A stretch of 64,000 nucleotides of DNA, taken from positions 16,058,501-16,122,500 of the forward strand of contig CM020517.1 of NCBI GenBank assembly GCA_009823395.1, written 5' to 3'. How positions within the stretch are numbered: the first letter of the stretch is position 1; each line of letters opens with the position of its first letter. Under the pieces are notes generated by a model, which saw nothing but the letters and a program-made list of their open reading frames with translations, ran no database searches and was not told the DNA's origin. This document shows, piece after piece, positions 13,784 to 22,903 of the stretch. Source of the stretch: Thamnaconus septentrionalis. Lineage: Eukaryota; Chordata; Actinopteri; Tetraodontiformes; Monacanthidae. The position numbers and the translations under genes were made by a program.

Positions 13784-14565
13784 AGCCATCGCTTCCATTC
13801 ATGCCGCGCAATAAGCCAAACGTATAAAAGCGTTCCCACCCTAATAAACTAAGGCCTTATTTCTCAGCCACAAAGGAAGCTGGCTCCCGACGGCCCAACG
13901 CCGTAAAAAGCCGAGCCTGGTGTAAAACCGCCTGCAGGGAAACTCAGTGGCCTTCTTCCCTGCCGATGCCGAGGGAAACGCGGCGACAGATAGCGGGCCC
14001 AGGATCTGACCCACCACGCACCACCAGCTGGTATAAACCAGGTGCCCCCACCCACGAAAGCCCCCCACCTGATGCAAATAGCGCCCATACGTCTGTCCTG
14101 CCTCACAGGGTGAAAGTCCACTGCTTTTTTTGGAGCTGGCTGCTTTAAAAACACACACACACACACTCACACGTGCACACACCTACGCACGCACACAAAC
14201 TAACAGCGTGCGCCTCGGAGGAGCTCGTCTTTTTTCATTCTGATTAAACGGCGGCTGCGCCGAGTGAAGGTTAGCAGGTGTAGCCTCGTTTTGTGGTTAT
14301 TATCAGTGAACGGGTGCAGCGGCAGCGGCACTGCGAGTCTGCATCAGATTAACGGCCCGTTGACGTAAAAGAAGCTCCCCGTCTCTCTCTCTCTCTCTCG
14401 CTTTACTCTTTTTCGCGTTTCGTAGCCAAGTCATCGTCAAAGCGATTAGCTTCCAACCCCCCGCCATTGGAGAAGAATAGCCGCCGCCCCGCCCCCCCGG
14501 ACGCCACAAGAATGGCAGCTGCTCTGCTTATCGGCTCCCTCTGCCACTGTTGTTCACTGGATGTC

Positions 14566-14568
<3 letters not shown>

Positions 14569-14611
<43 letters not shown>
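14569..14611. repeat. (TG)n microsatellite
   Basis: About 21 TG units followed by imperfect TACGCGTG-type sequence. Confidence 0.92.
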
Positions 14612-14614
<3 letters not shown>

Positions 14615-14831
14615 CGTGCTTGTGTGTGCGCGTGCACGAGTGTCTCTCGTCTCTCGAGCTTCGGCTCAGGACTGAGGTTTCTGAGGTGAGCCGTTCTCTC
14701 ACTTCTCACGCGATGTGCATCTGATGTTGCACATCACATGCTTACATGTGCTCTCTGTCTGCACTGCCAGGCGCTGAAATGTGTTTCCAATGTAAAGTCA
14801 TGTAAAGCCAATATAACACCTAGAGTGTAAC

Positions 14832-14833
<2 letters not shown>

Positions 14834-14863
<30 letters not shown>
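14834..14863. repeat. (TG)n microsatellite
   Basis: About 14 TG units ending in GGGGGG, 48 bp before the TA-flanked MITE. Confidence 0.9.
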
Positions 14864-14865
<2 letters not shown>

Positions 14866-14911
14866 GGGTTTAAGGGAGTTAATCTGCTGATATTTTAATT
14901 ACACACCAGTA

Positions 14912-15315
14912 GCTGCGTTTCCTTTACAGTTTATCGCAAATAAAAGCAGTGTTTTTAAAATTTCAACAAATTACAATTTTGATTTGCAGGAGTTTCCATT
15001 GAATGGTGTGAAGCACATAAACCGTAATTCTTGTAAATCTCGTGGGACGAGATTTTACGAGAATTACGTTTGCTTTTGTTTGTTTACGTTTGTTTGCTGT
15101 CAAGAATGGTTGTTATATTTTTCTATTTGATTACTTGTAAAAAAAATATTACGTCTCCTCCTCCGTCCAAACATTATGCGCCATTTTCAAAAGTGTTTCC
15201 ATGACACTTTAGCGATATTTGAGAGGTTTTTCCAAATGTAGCTGTTTCCATTACCTGTTTTTTTTTATTGTGATATTTAGGTTTCGCGCAATTCAAGAGG
15301 TAATGAAAACGCAGC
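14912..15315 (+). mobile_element. MITE with TA target duplication, copy 1
   Basis: The ends are GCTGCGTTTCC and GAAAACGCAGC, flanked by TA on both sides (14910-14911 and 15316-15317). The interior is closely similar to 23048-23502, with shared blocks such as TTTCCATTGAATGGTGTG, TGATTACTTGT and TCTCCTCCTCCGTCCAAAC. It lacks a coding frame. This copy has an internal 21-22 bp hairpin (15023-15043 with 15047-15068) that copy 2 has lost. TA duplication suggests a Tc1/mariner- or PiggyBac-unlike small transposon, but the superfamily is not certain. Confidence 0.75.
15023..15068. repeat. Hairpin inside MITE copy 1
   Basis: Two arms of 21 and 22 bases (15023-15043 and 15047-15068) are complementary with one mismatch and one bulge around a GGG loop. 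In the second copy of the same element the matching position reads straight through, with one arm and the loop missing. The hairpin was therefore either deleted there or gained here. Confidence 0.7.
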
Positions 15316-15559
15316 TAGTGACACTGGTGAAGCCTCACCCAAAGAGAAATTTCAAAAAACATTTTTGTATTGGCTGTATTATTACAAATCTAGAATAATG
15401 TTAGAGAGGTTTTTAGGTGATCTAGAAGTAAGTATAAGTTAAGTAACCCAGACATATTATAGTCCTCTGATTTTTTTCAACCAATTCTTTTCTATTTTAG
15501 TTTGATTTGAGTCGTGAAAGGAAAATCCAAATTGCTTTGCGTCTGTAATGCAAGTTGTT

Positions 15560-15970
15560 AAACTAACCGCTGGGGTATTTTGCTTACACGAGGTAGTCCT
15601 AATTTGGAATCCTCTCAGATTGAACCGGGCTATTTAATGACCGTCAGCCTTTGTTCCCCTGCAGTTTGGTTCCAGTCTCCTGACAGAACCAATTGTAAAG
15701 GATATTGCATATTCTCTAATGATTTCCAATGGATAATTACAGCTTTAAACGCACGTTTCCTCTCTCTCTCTCTCTTTGGACCTACGTCTTTTTTTCTTTT
15801 TTCCTCTCCTACATTCGGTCTCCGCTCCCTGGTAGGGTTGGAAATTAAAATCAGGCCGCCCAAAGGAACACATTACATTGGAGTTTGGCATGACTCGCGA
15901 GGCTGATGAACAGCTCGCAAGAGGCCCGGGATCAGTGACGCCCTTAATCTGCAAACAGCAAACAGATAAA
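15560..15970. promoter_or_regulatory. Candidate conserved non-coding block in intron
   Basis: Unique sequence with a GATA-type word (ACAGATAAAGG near 15960), homeodomain words (CTATTTAATGAC, GATAATTACAGC) and an inverted CCAAT word (ACCAATTG). It lies about 2 kb inside intron 1 from the P1 exon, where promoter-proximal enhancers are common. Inference from composition only. Confidence 0.22.
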
Positions 15971-16254
15971 GGAGACACAGATTTCCAGCTTTTTTTTATG
16001 GAGGGGAGGGAAAGAAATAAAGAAAACCCGGGTGGAAGGAGGCCCGAGCCTCTTGTCGGGAGGAAACGATAGATGCCAAGGGGGGGGGGGGGTGTCTGCT
16101 AGAAGCTGTGAGAACACTGGGACGTCAACCTCTTGTCGCTGCGGTTCCAGCGGAGGATATCGGGGGGGCTGGCCGGGGTGTGGAGGGGAGGGGTGGAGTA
16201 GTTTGTTCTCATGCGAGAGACAGATGTAGCGAGCGTGTGGGCCTCGGCTGTCTC

Positions 16255-16400
16255 CGTCCTGCGACTGCATGTCTGCGCGCGAGGCTCCAGAGATTTTTAA
16301 GATATCCTCTGCAAACAATTATGAGCTGGTAGTGCTTCTCCTGCGGCTGCCTCTAATTAACGCAGCGACGAGGCCCTTAATTGGGAGGCAGACCTTGTTT
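16255..16400. promoter_or_regulatory. Candidate conserved non-coding block near P1
   Basis: Short unique block with CTCTAATTAACGC and CCCTTAATTGGG homeodomain-type palindromic words and GATATCC, 1.3 kb inside the intron. Composition differs from the flanking G-rich and TG-repeat DNA. The role is inferred. Confidence 0.2.
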
Positions 16401-16460
16401 TCGAGCCGCTGCATTTTGGGGTGGCCGTCGCGGCGGTCGCGTGACGAATAGCGGGGGACT

Positions 16461-16461
<1 letters not shown>

Positions 16462-16495
<34 letters not shown>
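16462..16495. repeat. (TG)n microsatellite
   Basis: About 16 TG units running into G-rich sequence, 1.2 kb into the intron from P1. Confidence 0.9.
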
Positions 16496-16497
<2 letters not shown>

Positions 16498-17585
16498 GTG
16501 GGGGGTGATAGCAGTGAGAGTCAAGGCCCCCATCGTGTCGTCAGGCTGGCAGCAGCCTCCGAGATCGACCAGAGTGGAAACCCCGTCCGTCGCCTTGGAA
16601 CGCTCGAAGTCGACTGGGTCAAAGTTTCTCCGACTTTTTTATTCGATACTTAAGAGCCTCGTTATTTGCGCAGGGGAAAAAAAAAAGACGGGGCGCCTGA
16701 TTGGATTCGCCATGGCAACAAATGGCTCCTCCAGCGAGGCCCCCGGGCGTTAAGCGTCTGCTGCGAGTATAGTGCACTCACCTCACCGCACAGACCAAAA
16801 GTACCTCCTGGAAGTAAAGCAGAGTGAGACGGCCTAATATGTTTTTTTCTTTGTTGTTTTGCCCCCCCTCCCCTCCACCCACCATTCTCTTTTACTGTAT
16901 TGCTGTGTTCCAGTAAAGGGCTGAGTCGCGCGGAGCCCGCTAACTCGCATTCTCGCGACGGGAGTTTGCGCTCTGTAATGAGTGTCTGTGGTGAGGATCC
17001 CATTATGCCGCTACTCCATCACATCCTGCGGAGAAAGACGGGAGTGGGCGAGGAAGAGGAAGAGAGGCATTTAAGAAGCGTGTCAGTCGAGTGGGGCTTG
17101 CCCTGCGCAGAGCGAGGCGGGCCCTGCTGCTGCTGCTGCTGCTGCTGTGTGGACGCAGAGAGACCAACGTGTTCGCACAACCAAAGGGAACCAGGAGCGG
17201 AGCAGCTCCCACATGTGAACACGCTTGTTTTTTGGTTGCTGCTTTGGCTCAGAGCCTTGTCAAATACACCGAACCCCCGAGCTGAGGATGGATTGGATGG
17301 GAGGAAGAAGAGAAGAGAGGAGGAAGAGTGGGGAGGATGTTGAATGGTGCCTCGATGATTGAATGCTTTTGTAATGATGGTGGGCAAATTTATTTTCTGG
17401 TTTGTCTCATGCATTTATTTTGTGATGAAGAAGCCACCTGTGTGGTGCACGCAGCTGCATGCAGTTGGAAAGCAGCAGAGCGTCTCCCTCGTTTTTTTTG
17501 TTTGTTCCTCCAAAGTGTTAAGTTTGGGTTCACTACGGTAGCTGCTGTGATCGGCTGCTCTGTGAAGAGAGAGAGGAGGAAGAGG

Positions 17586-17616
17586 TGGAGGAGGAGGAGG
17601 AGGAGGAGGAGGAGGG
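17586..17616. repeat. (GAG)n tract just inside the P1 intron
   Basis: About ten GAG units, CTC on the transcript strand, starting about 15 bp past the P1 donor. Confidence 0.88.
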
Positions 17617-17630
17617 AGGTCAAAATCGGC

Positions 17631-17636
17631 ACTCAC
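17631..17636 (-). other. runx3: 5' splice donor of runx3 P1 exon
   Basis: GTGAGT on the minus strand, directly after the last exon base at 17637. It matches the vertebrate donor consensus, with AGGG before it. It interrupts the frame after one base of a codon (phase 1), the phase needed to join to a G-starting Asp codon in the RUNX second exon. About 15 bases into the intron a (CTC)n pyrimidine tract begins (17586-17616 on the plus strand as GAG repeats). Confidence 0.75.
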
Positions 17637-17697
17637 CCCTGAGCAGACCGCCGCCGCCGTAGCTGGAGAAGGAGTCAAAGATGCTGTTGGACGCCAT
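17637..17697 (-). CDS. runx3: runx3 distal-promoter (P1) first coding exon, partial gene
   Basis: Seen: reading the minus strand from the ATG at 17697-17695 gives 20 codons, MASNSIFDSFSSY followed by GGGGLLR, plus one extra G. A consensus donor (GTGAGT, 17636-17631) follows directly, and the unspliced frame stops after five more codons. Known: RUNX genes encode Runt-domain DNA-binding transcription factors that pair with CBFbeta, and their P1 transcripts start with a short exon of this type. The human RUNX3 P1 protein begins MASNSIFDSF and continues after the splice with DPSTSRRF. The phase-1 donor leaves a G that would complete the expected Asp codon. RUNX1 P1 begins MASDSIFESF and RUNX2 P1 begins MASNSLF, so both fit less well. 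The four-glycine stretch is unusual and may be lineage specific. Nothing downstream (Runt domain, VWRPY tail) is in the window, so the gene continues past coordinate 1. Inference: an intact start exon, expressed from P1. Confidence 0.78.
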
Positions 17698-17835
17698 CGG
17701 GCGGAGGGGGGAAGAGCTCGCTGGCTGCAGCCGACCTGGAGGATGGTGGAGGGAGAGAGGGCGCCGGTCAAGTCGCAGAAAATGTGAGGAAGGAGCGAGA
17801 AAAAAGGGACGACGGCGACAACGGGGTGGTTGGGC

Positions 17836-17903
17836 TGGGAGGGGGCGGGGGGTGGCGGAGGTGGGGGAGGGGGTGGAGAGGTGGGGGACGGGGGTGGGGG
17901 AGT
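17836..17903 (+). promoter_or_regulatory. G-rich tract with GC boxes, possible G-quadruplex
   Basis: The plus strand has many runs of three to six G separated by one to four bases, including a GGGGGCGGGG GC-box core. On the runx3 transcript strand it is C-rich and lies 140-205 bp upstream of the ATG. Such tracts can bind Sp1/KLF factors and can fold as quadruplexes. Both roles are inferred. Confidence 0.4.
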
Positions 17904-17958
17904 GAAACTCCTGGAGCTCGCAGGCGCTCTGCTACCAAGAATCTGGGGGTTTGTGACT

Positions 17959-17964
17959 ACCACA
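17959..17964 (-). promoter_or_regulatory. RUNX-type motif (TGTGGT) upstream of P1 start
   Basis: ACCACA on the plus strand, TGTGGT on the transcript strand, about 262 bp upstream of the ATG. RUNX P1 5' UTRs in mammals are known to carry RUNX sites used for auto- and cross-regulation, so the position is suggestive. A six-base motif of this degeneracy occurs by chance about once per kilobase, so the call is weak on its own. Confidence 0.3.
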
Positions 17965-18013
17965 GGAATTCCCAAGCCGCAGAAGCTTGCAGAGAGCACA
18001 GCGGCATGAGCTC

Positions 18014-18014
<1 letters not shown>

Positions 18015-18061
<47 letters not shown>
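18015..18061. repeat. (CAG)n tract, CTG on the runx3 transcript strand
   Basis: Nearly 16 uninterrupted CAG units, about 320 bp upstream of the P1 start codon. If the P1 transcript starts beyond 18061 the RNA would carry a CUG hairpin in its leader. Otherwise the tract lies in the promoter. Confidence 0.93.
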
Positions 18062-18062
<1 letters not shown>

Positions 18063-18099
18063 GAGTCGTCTTCTTCTACTACTTCTTCTACTTCCTTTC

Positions 18100-18101
<2 letters not shown>

Positions 18102-18147
<46 letters not shown>
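18102..18147. repeat. (TG)n microsatellite at P1
   Basis: About 22 TG units 40 bp from the CAG tract. Confidence 0.92.
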
Positions 18148-18153
<6 letters not shown>

Positions 18154-18426
18154 AGGAAGGAAAGATGGTCAGAGGGAGACGCGACAACGGGAGGAGACAC
18201 GGGGCGATGATGTGCAACTACCGAGGCTGCAGGTGGACTCACAGAGGGCTGCAGATGAATGAGGGGTGAGGAGGAGGAGGAGGAGGAGGAGGAGGAGGAG
18301 GTTTGGTGGGGGCGGGGGGATGGGGGTGAGGGAGGGAGGGAGGAGGCCCTACCTTTACAGGAGACCCGGTCGACGGCGGCGGCGGAGGAGTTGGTCCGGC
18401 GGCGGTGGCGGCGAGCGCCCTGGGTT

Positions 18427-18432
18427 TGTGGT
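18427..18432 (+). promoter_or_regulatory. RUNX-type motif (TGTGGT) in distal P1 region
   Basis: TGTGGT on the plus strand, about 730 bp upstream of the P1 ATG in transcript direction. It is the second such motif in the P1 region. Chance occurrence is likely enough that only conservation or binding data would settle it. Confidence 0.22.
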
Positions 18433-18502
18433 CCTCCGTGGCGCTGAAGCTCTGAGGTTTCTCTGGGTTCCTCTCAGCAGCAGCAGCAGGCGGCCCGGCC
18501 CC

Positions 18503-18530
18503 CGGTCTGGTCTGGTCTGGTCTGGTCTGC
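18503..18530. repeat. (TCTGG)n pentanucleotide repeat
   Basis: Five near-perfect units, followed by a degenerate CTCGG repeat. Confidence 0.85.
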
Positions 18531-19080
18531 CTCGGCTCAGCTCGGCTGTCCTCTCCTCCTCCCCCCACCGCTAGTCAGAGGCTGCGAAGCCACAGTGCAT
18601 CTGCATCCTCCTCGCCATTCTCCAAACAGAGAGACGCACACACGTGCTCCTCTGAGTGGTGGAGCCCACGTCACATGTCATGTGAGGTCACCGGGCCTCT
18701 CCCTCCCACCCTCCCTCCCTCCCACCCACCTCCTCACCCTCCCTCCCCTCCCACCGTCTTCTTCTTCTTTGACCCCCCCTCCTTCTCCTCCCCTTTTTTT
18801 TTTGCTTCGTGAATTTGTTTTTCCTTCCCACAATCCTCCTCCGACATGCCACCTTCACTCGCCGTTGATTGGCTCACCCCAAAGTTTAGGAAATGTCCTG
18901 TTTTTTTTTCTTCTTTTGTCTTTTTTTTCTTCTTCGCCGAGGTTCACAAAGAGCTCCCGAAACCACGCCGGAGGGACGGGAGAGGCATTAGAACCTAATA
19001 ATCGTAAACACAGTCAGAGGAGAGGAACTGCAGAGGCTCAGATGATGAGGATTTTAAAAAGTGGCTGTGGCTTCTCCTTC

Positions 19081-19133
19081 TTCTGCTTCTTCTTCTTCTT
19101 CTTCTTCTTCTTCTCCTGCTGCTGCTGCTGCTG
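19081..19133. repeat. Compound (TTC)n(CTG)n repeat
   Basis: About ten TTC units then six CTG units on the plus strand. Confidence 0.9.
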
Positions 19134-19809
19134 GGCAGCGTGAGCCGCGCCGCTGTTGACTGCGCAGCGTCGCGCTACTTCTGGATGCCTCACTGACTCA
19201 CTGCACATCTGTGTTTGCAAGAACCGGTGGTTTCGAGGCCTGCAAAAACCTCCACCCTCACTTACCACTTGATAGTATCGTAACACCGGTGTCATTAGAA
19301 GCGCCGTTGCCAGTTGCTCGACTCTCCCCCGTTCTCGGCTTACAGCCTCTCTGTCGGCCTCTGCGGGTCTCTCGTCTCACTTCGAAGGTTCCCAGAAGCC
19401 GCCATCGAACTCGTTTTGGCTCAAGGGAGTTCAGGAGGTTTTTTTGGTTTTTTTTTTTTTTTGCGAGTACCTGAGCTTCATGCCCGATTTGAAAAAAAAA
19501 ATAGCACAACCACTTTCCCCCGGCTGAGAGTACAAAGCAATTTAACCTGATTGTGGTTTTTCACACTTTTTTGATTTTCTTCTTGCACTGCAGCAGCCTG
19601 GTATGCAATTTGACGTTACAGTTGCTTTTTTATTTTACATATATGCATATATGTACAGACATATAGTCATTTTTTTAAACGCTAAATCTGTGTGGCACAT
19701 GCATCCGTCAAAAAACAGGAAATGAGTCATCCGTTATAAAAAGGAGAAATTAAGTATAAAGGAAATCGTCAACAGGCAGTCGCTCCTTAGTGCACGGGCC
19801 CGGCGGCGT

Positions 19810-19811
<2 letters not shown>

Positions 19812-19847
<36 letters not shown>
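19812..19847. repeat. (TG)n microsatellite
   Basis: About 18 TG units. Confidence 0.9.
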
Positions 19848-19852
<5 letters not shown>

Positions 19853-20189
19853 CATACTCCGCCGTCGGGGCACGTGCACGCGTGCAAATCACTGACATTT
19901 GCAAACCTGCGGTATGTGCACTTCCTCTCTCCTTTCTCCCAACTCCCGGTGACACGCTGACCATGTCTGGCCTGTGGGACAGTGTGACCCAAACAAAACC
20001 ACCGTCTGGCCACTCATGTGACCTCGCGAACGCTCCCCCGCCGCTCGCCCAGTCACTCCCCTGCAACCCCTTCTCACCCCGACGTTGTGCTGCCAACGCC
20101 GCGGCGGCATCGTCCTCCTGCTGATTAGCAAACAAACTGCAGCAGCTGTTTGTACGTGTGTGTACAGTAAGGTGTTGTGACAGCCGGCA

Positions 20190-20258
20190 CAAGTGTGTGT
20201 GTCTCTCTGCATGATGTGTGCGCGTTTGTGTAGGTGTGTGTCAGTGTGAGTGTGTGCA

Positions 20259-20292
<34 letters not shown>

Positions 20293-20397
20293 TGCACATG
20301 TATGTGTGTGTGTGTGTCCATCTGTGTGTTGTGTGTGTGTGTGTGTGTGTGTCAGTGAGGGAGAGAGCCGTTGCCTCTCTCTCTCTCTCTCTCTCCC
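20190..20397. repeat. Imperfect TG-rich then TC repeat
   Basis: Several TG runs with interruptions (longest 20262-20291 and 20331-20352), followed by a TC run at 20375-20394. It borders the CpG-rich block. Confidence 0.85.
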
Positions 20398-20439
20398 CCT
20401 GGTCGGCCGCACTGGCCTGTAAATGAGCAGTTGCCGCTT

Positions 20440-20720
20440 GGTTCGGCGGCAGCGCGGCCTAAATGACACGGCGAGTCGGCGAGTGTGGCCGTGCGCTGAG
20501 GCCGCAGCCGCGGCTCCAGGCTTTTATCGGGCCGTCCACGCGGCCGCCGGCCGGCCTCTGGCTTAACCTCACGGCGGCGACGGCTTCCTCTTCTCACACC
20601 TCCGCCGCTGCCGCCTGCCCGCCGTGGCTCTGGTGGAGGAGCGGGCGGGCGGGGGGGGGGGCTGAGGTGCCCTGCCGAACGACAGGAAGTGTTCCCGCGC
20701 TCACTACTCACAGCAGAGCA
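20440..20720. promoter_or_regulatory. CpG-rich block 2.8 kb upstream of runx3 P1
   Basis: The block is very rich in CG dinucleotides, with CGGCCG, GCGGCCGC-like and CGGCGG words, and stands out from its AT-rich right flank. CpG islands usually mark promoters or Polycomb-regulated developmental loci. No exon could be tied to it. Confidence 0.35.
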
Positions 20721-21429
20721 GCCGAGCGTTGGCGCTGAGAATTTCTTTCTCTCTTTAGGAATAAAAACGAGTCGCTCTTCAGCATCATTTATGTTTTTGC
20801 GCCTCGTTCTCGGATCCTTGTTTCACGTCGCCGTTGCTCTCAGCGGAGCCCCGGGTTTGTTTGCGAGAGTTCACATTACAGGAGCTCGCGGTTCGTTTCA
20901 GCTCATCATCACTTTACGTCTTCAACCTGCGTGTGTATTCTTTATTTTTTATTTTTGCAAGCGATCCGTGCTGTTTTTTGTTTCCCAGATTTCATTTCGT
21001 CCTCCGCCGCCGCCGGCGGGCAGACGCAGACTGTTTCACATCATCGCCGGTTTCCTCGTTTCGTGCTCATTTGCGGCGAGAGACGTCGCCTCTGGATTTT
21101 CTCGATGAGGAATAGAGAAAAGTGAAACAAGTAAACGGGGCTTGTTGTGTAAGAAGTGGGACTCGGTTTCCACTGCAGCAGCAACCAAAGAGGTCCAGAG
21201 TTGAAGAGTAAAGGCCTCTTTTCCTCCGTCCTCGGGTTTTTTTTTGTTTTTTTTTGTTCTGTGTTTTTTCTCCTTTCTTTGTCTAGGTAAACATCTGCTT
21301 CATGTTTTGAAATGTATCTCATGGCTTTGCGCTGCCCATGACCGTGAGGGGAAAAATAGTCCGAAGATTATTGTGGCCGTCTTTCACTCGCTCTTTTATT
21401 TTTTTTTTTCTCTTCTCTTCCCCTGCCCG

Positions 21430-21880
21430 GACCTTGTTTATCAAGCCCCTGTATTTAAGCTTAATATAACTTCTGTTTTGCTGAGAAAACTGTGGTGGTT
21501 TAATCACTGTCAGTGGTCCTACGCCTCTCGGGCGTGGCCCGCCAGGCAAAAAGGACCCAGTGCGGTCGTGCGTCCAGCTGCAAAGGGGCTTATTTTGTGG
21601 TCTAAAAATTGCAGGCTTCCCCATATGTTCCCTATAAACGTGGAATGCAGCGTGGGACTTGAGGAGGCTTTTATAATGAAGTGGCCGTCATTGCATCAAA
21701 CACCACCGTGCTGCCTGCCTGGCTGCCTCTGGGACGGGCCATCTCCAGCAGCCCTCTCCTGGCCTTCCGTGCGCAGCTCCAGCGGTGTCTCACCAGCTCA
21801 CTCACACCTCATACTGGCCATTGTCTTTAATTATATTACGCCACTGCCTGCGGTGAGTGGTGCCCCTCCCCCTCCCCAGC
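21430..21880. promoter_or_regulatory. Candidate conserved non-coding block upstream of P1
   Basis: Unique sequence ending at the ATCC array. It contains TGTGGTGGTTTAATCAC (RUNX motif at 21491-21496 followed by homeodomain-type sequence), TATTTAAGCTTAATATAAC and a TTTAATTATATTACG word near the right end. It lies 3.7 kb upstream of the P1 ATG. Inference. Confidence 0.22.
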
Positions 21881-21891
21881 CCTCCCGTCCA

Positions 21892-22133
21892 GCTCTTTTC
21901 TGATTATGGTGGACTTGCCTGCGCAAGTTGAGAGCGTGCATTTCCAACATCCATCCATCCATCCATCCATCCATCCATCCATCCACCCATCCATCCATCC
22001 ATCCATCCATCCTACTCTTCTCTGATTATGGTGGACTTGCCTACACAAGTTGAGAGCGTGCATTTCCAACATCCATCCATCCATCCATCCATCCATCCAT
22101 CCATCCATCCATCCATCCATCCATCCATCCATC

Positions 22134-22202
<69 letters not shown>

Positions 22203-22867
22203 CATCCATCCATCTATCCATCCATCCATCCATCCATCCATCCACCCATCCACCCACCCACCCATCCATCCATCCATCCATCCATCCATCCAACTCTTCT
22301 CTGATTATGGTGGACTTGCCTGCGCAAGTTGAGAGCATGCACATCCATCCACCCATCCATCCATCCATCCATCCATCCATCCATCCATCCATCCATCCAT
22401 CCATCCATCCATCCATCCATCCATCCATCCATCCATCCATCCATCCACCCATCCATCCATCCATCCATCCACCCATCCGTCCATCCATCCATCCATCCAT
22501 CCATCCATCCATCCATCCACCCATCCATCTATCTATCCATCCACCCGTCCATCCATCCATCCACCCATCCATCTATCTATCCATCCACCCGTCCATCCAC
22601 CCGTCCATCCATCCATCCATCCATCCCCCCACCCATCCATCTATCTATCCATCCACCCATCCATCCACCCATCCATCCATCCATCCATCCATCTATCTAT
22701 CCATCCACCCATCCACCCATCTATCCATCCATCCATCCATCCAACTCTTCTCTGATTATGGTGGACTTGCCTGCGCAAGTTGAGAGCATGCACATCCATC
22801 CACCCATCCATCCATCCTTCCATCCATCCATCCATCCATCCACCCATCCATCTATCTATCCATCCAT

Positions 22868-22903
<36 letters not shown>

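Larger units (their letters stand above)
1..17636 (-). other. runx3: runx3 first (P1-P2) intron, truncated by window edge
   Basis: Everything 3' of the P1 donor on the minus strand. No frame in this interval encodes Runt-domain sequence or the DPSTSRRF second-exon start, so the next exon lies beyond the left edge and the intron is longer than 17.6 kb. The content is a hAT-like MITE (5629-6114), a TA-flanked MITE (14912-15315), many CA/TG and TC microsatellites, a CCAAT/CRE cluster (4379-4476) and stretches of unique DNA with enhancer-like composition. In 1-3700, 6200-8800 and 9300-11000 I see nothing beyond short homopolymer and simple repeats, apart from the candidate block 9880-10440. A very long P1-P2 intron rich in enhancers is typical of RUNX genes. 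Confidence 0.65.
17698..18600 (-). promoter_or_regulatory. runx3: runx3 P1 promoter and 5' UTR region
   Basis: This is the sequence immediately upstream of the P1 start codon in transcript direction. It is GC-rich and holds a G-rich tract with GC-box cores, a CTG tract on the transcript strand (plus-strand CAG, 18015-18061), a (TG)n run, a GAG tract (18268-18300), and RUNX-type motifs at 17959 and 18427. No TATA box was seen. The transcription start site cannot be placed from sequence alone, so the border between UTR and promoter is unknown. The start codon has G at +4 but no purine at -3, so its initiation context is moderate. Confidence 0.5.

Noticed and set aside
1..17000. A possible P2 exon or Runt-domain exon
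   Set aside because: No frame with DPSTSRRF, SPNFLCS or WRCNKTL-type sequence was found on the minus strand.
17637..17697. Assignment to runx1 or runx2 instead of runx3
   Set aside because: RUNX1 P1 begins MASDSIFESF and RUNX2 P1 begins MASNSLF. The Asn-4, Ile-6, Phe-7, Asp-8 combination matches RUNX3. A teleost duplicate cannot be excluded.
17415..18242. 275-codon frame on the minus strand across the P1 exon
   Set aside because: It reads the P1 exon in the wrong frame and consists of Leu, Pro, Thr-His and Ser runs from CTG, CA and G/C-rich repeats. The true exon frame is the short one ending at the donor.
22028..22783. Long open frame rich in His-Pro-Ser-Ile
   Set aside because: It is the translation of the ATCC tetranucleotide array, which has no stop in several frames. 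No protein is implied. The same applies to the Asp-Gly-Trp-Met frames on the other strand and at 43.7-44.1 kb.
21892..22792. CRISPR-like pattern of 50-bp repeats with different spacers
   Set aside because: The spacers are ATCC/TATC microsatellite of variable length, the genome is a vertebrate, and no cas gene is present.
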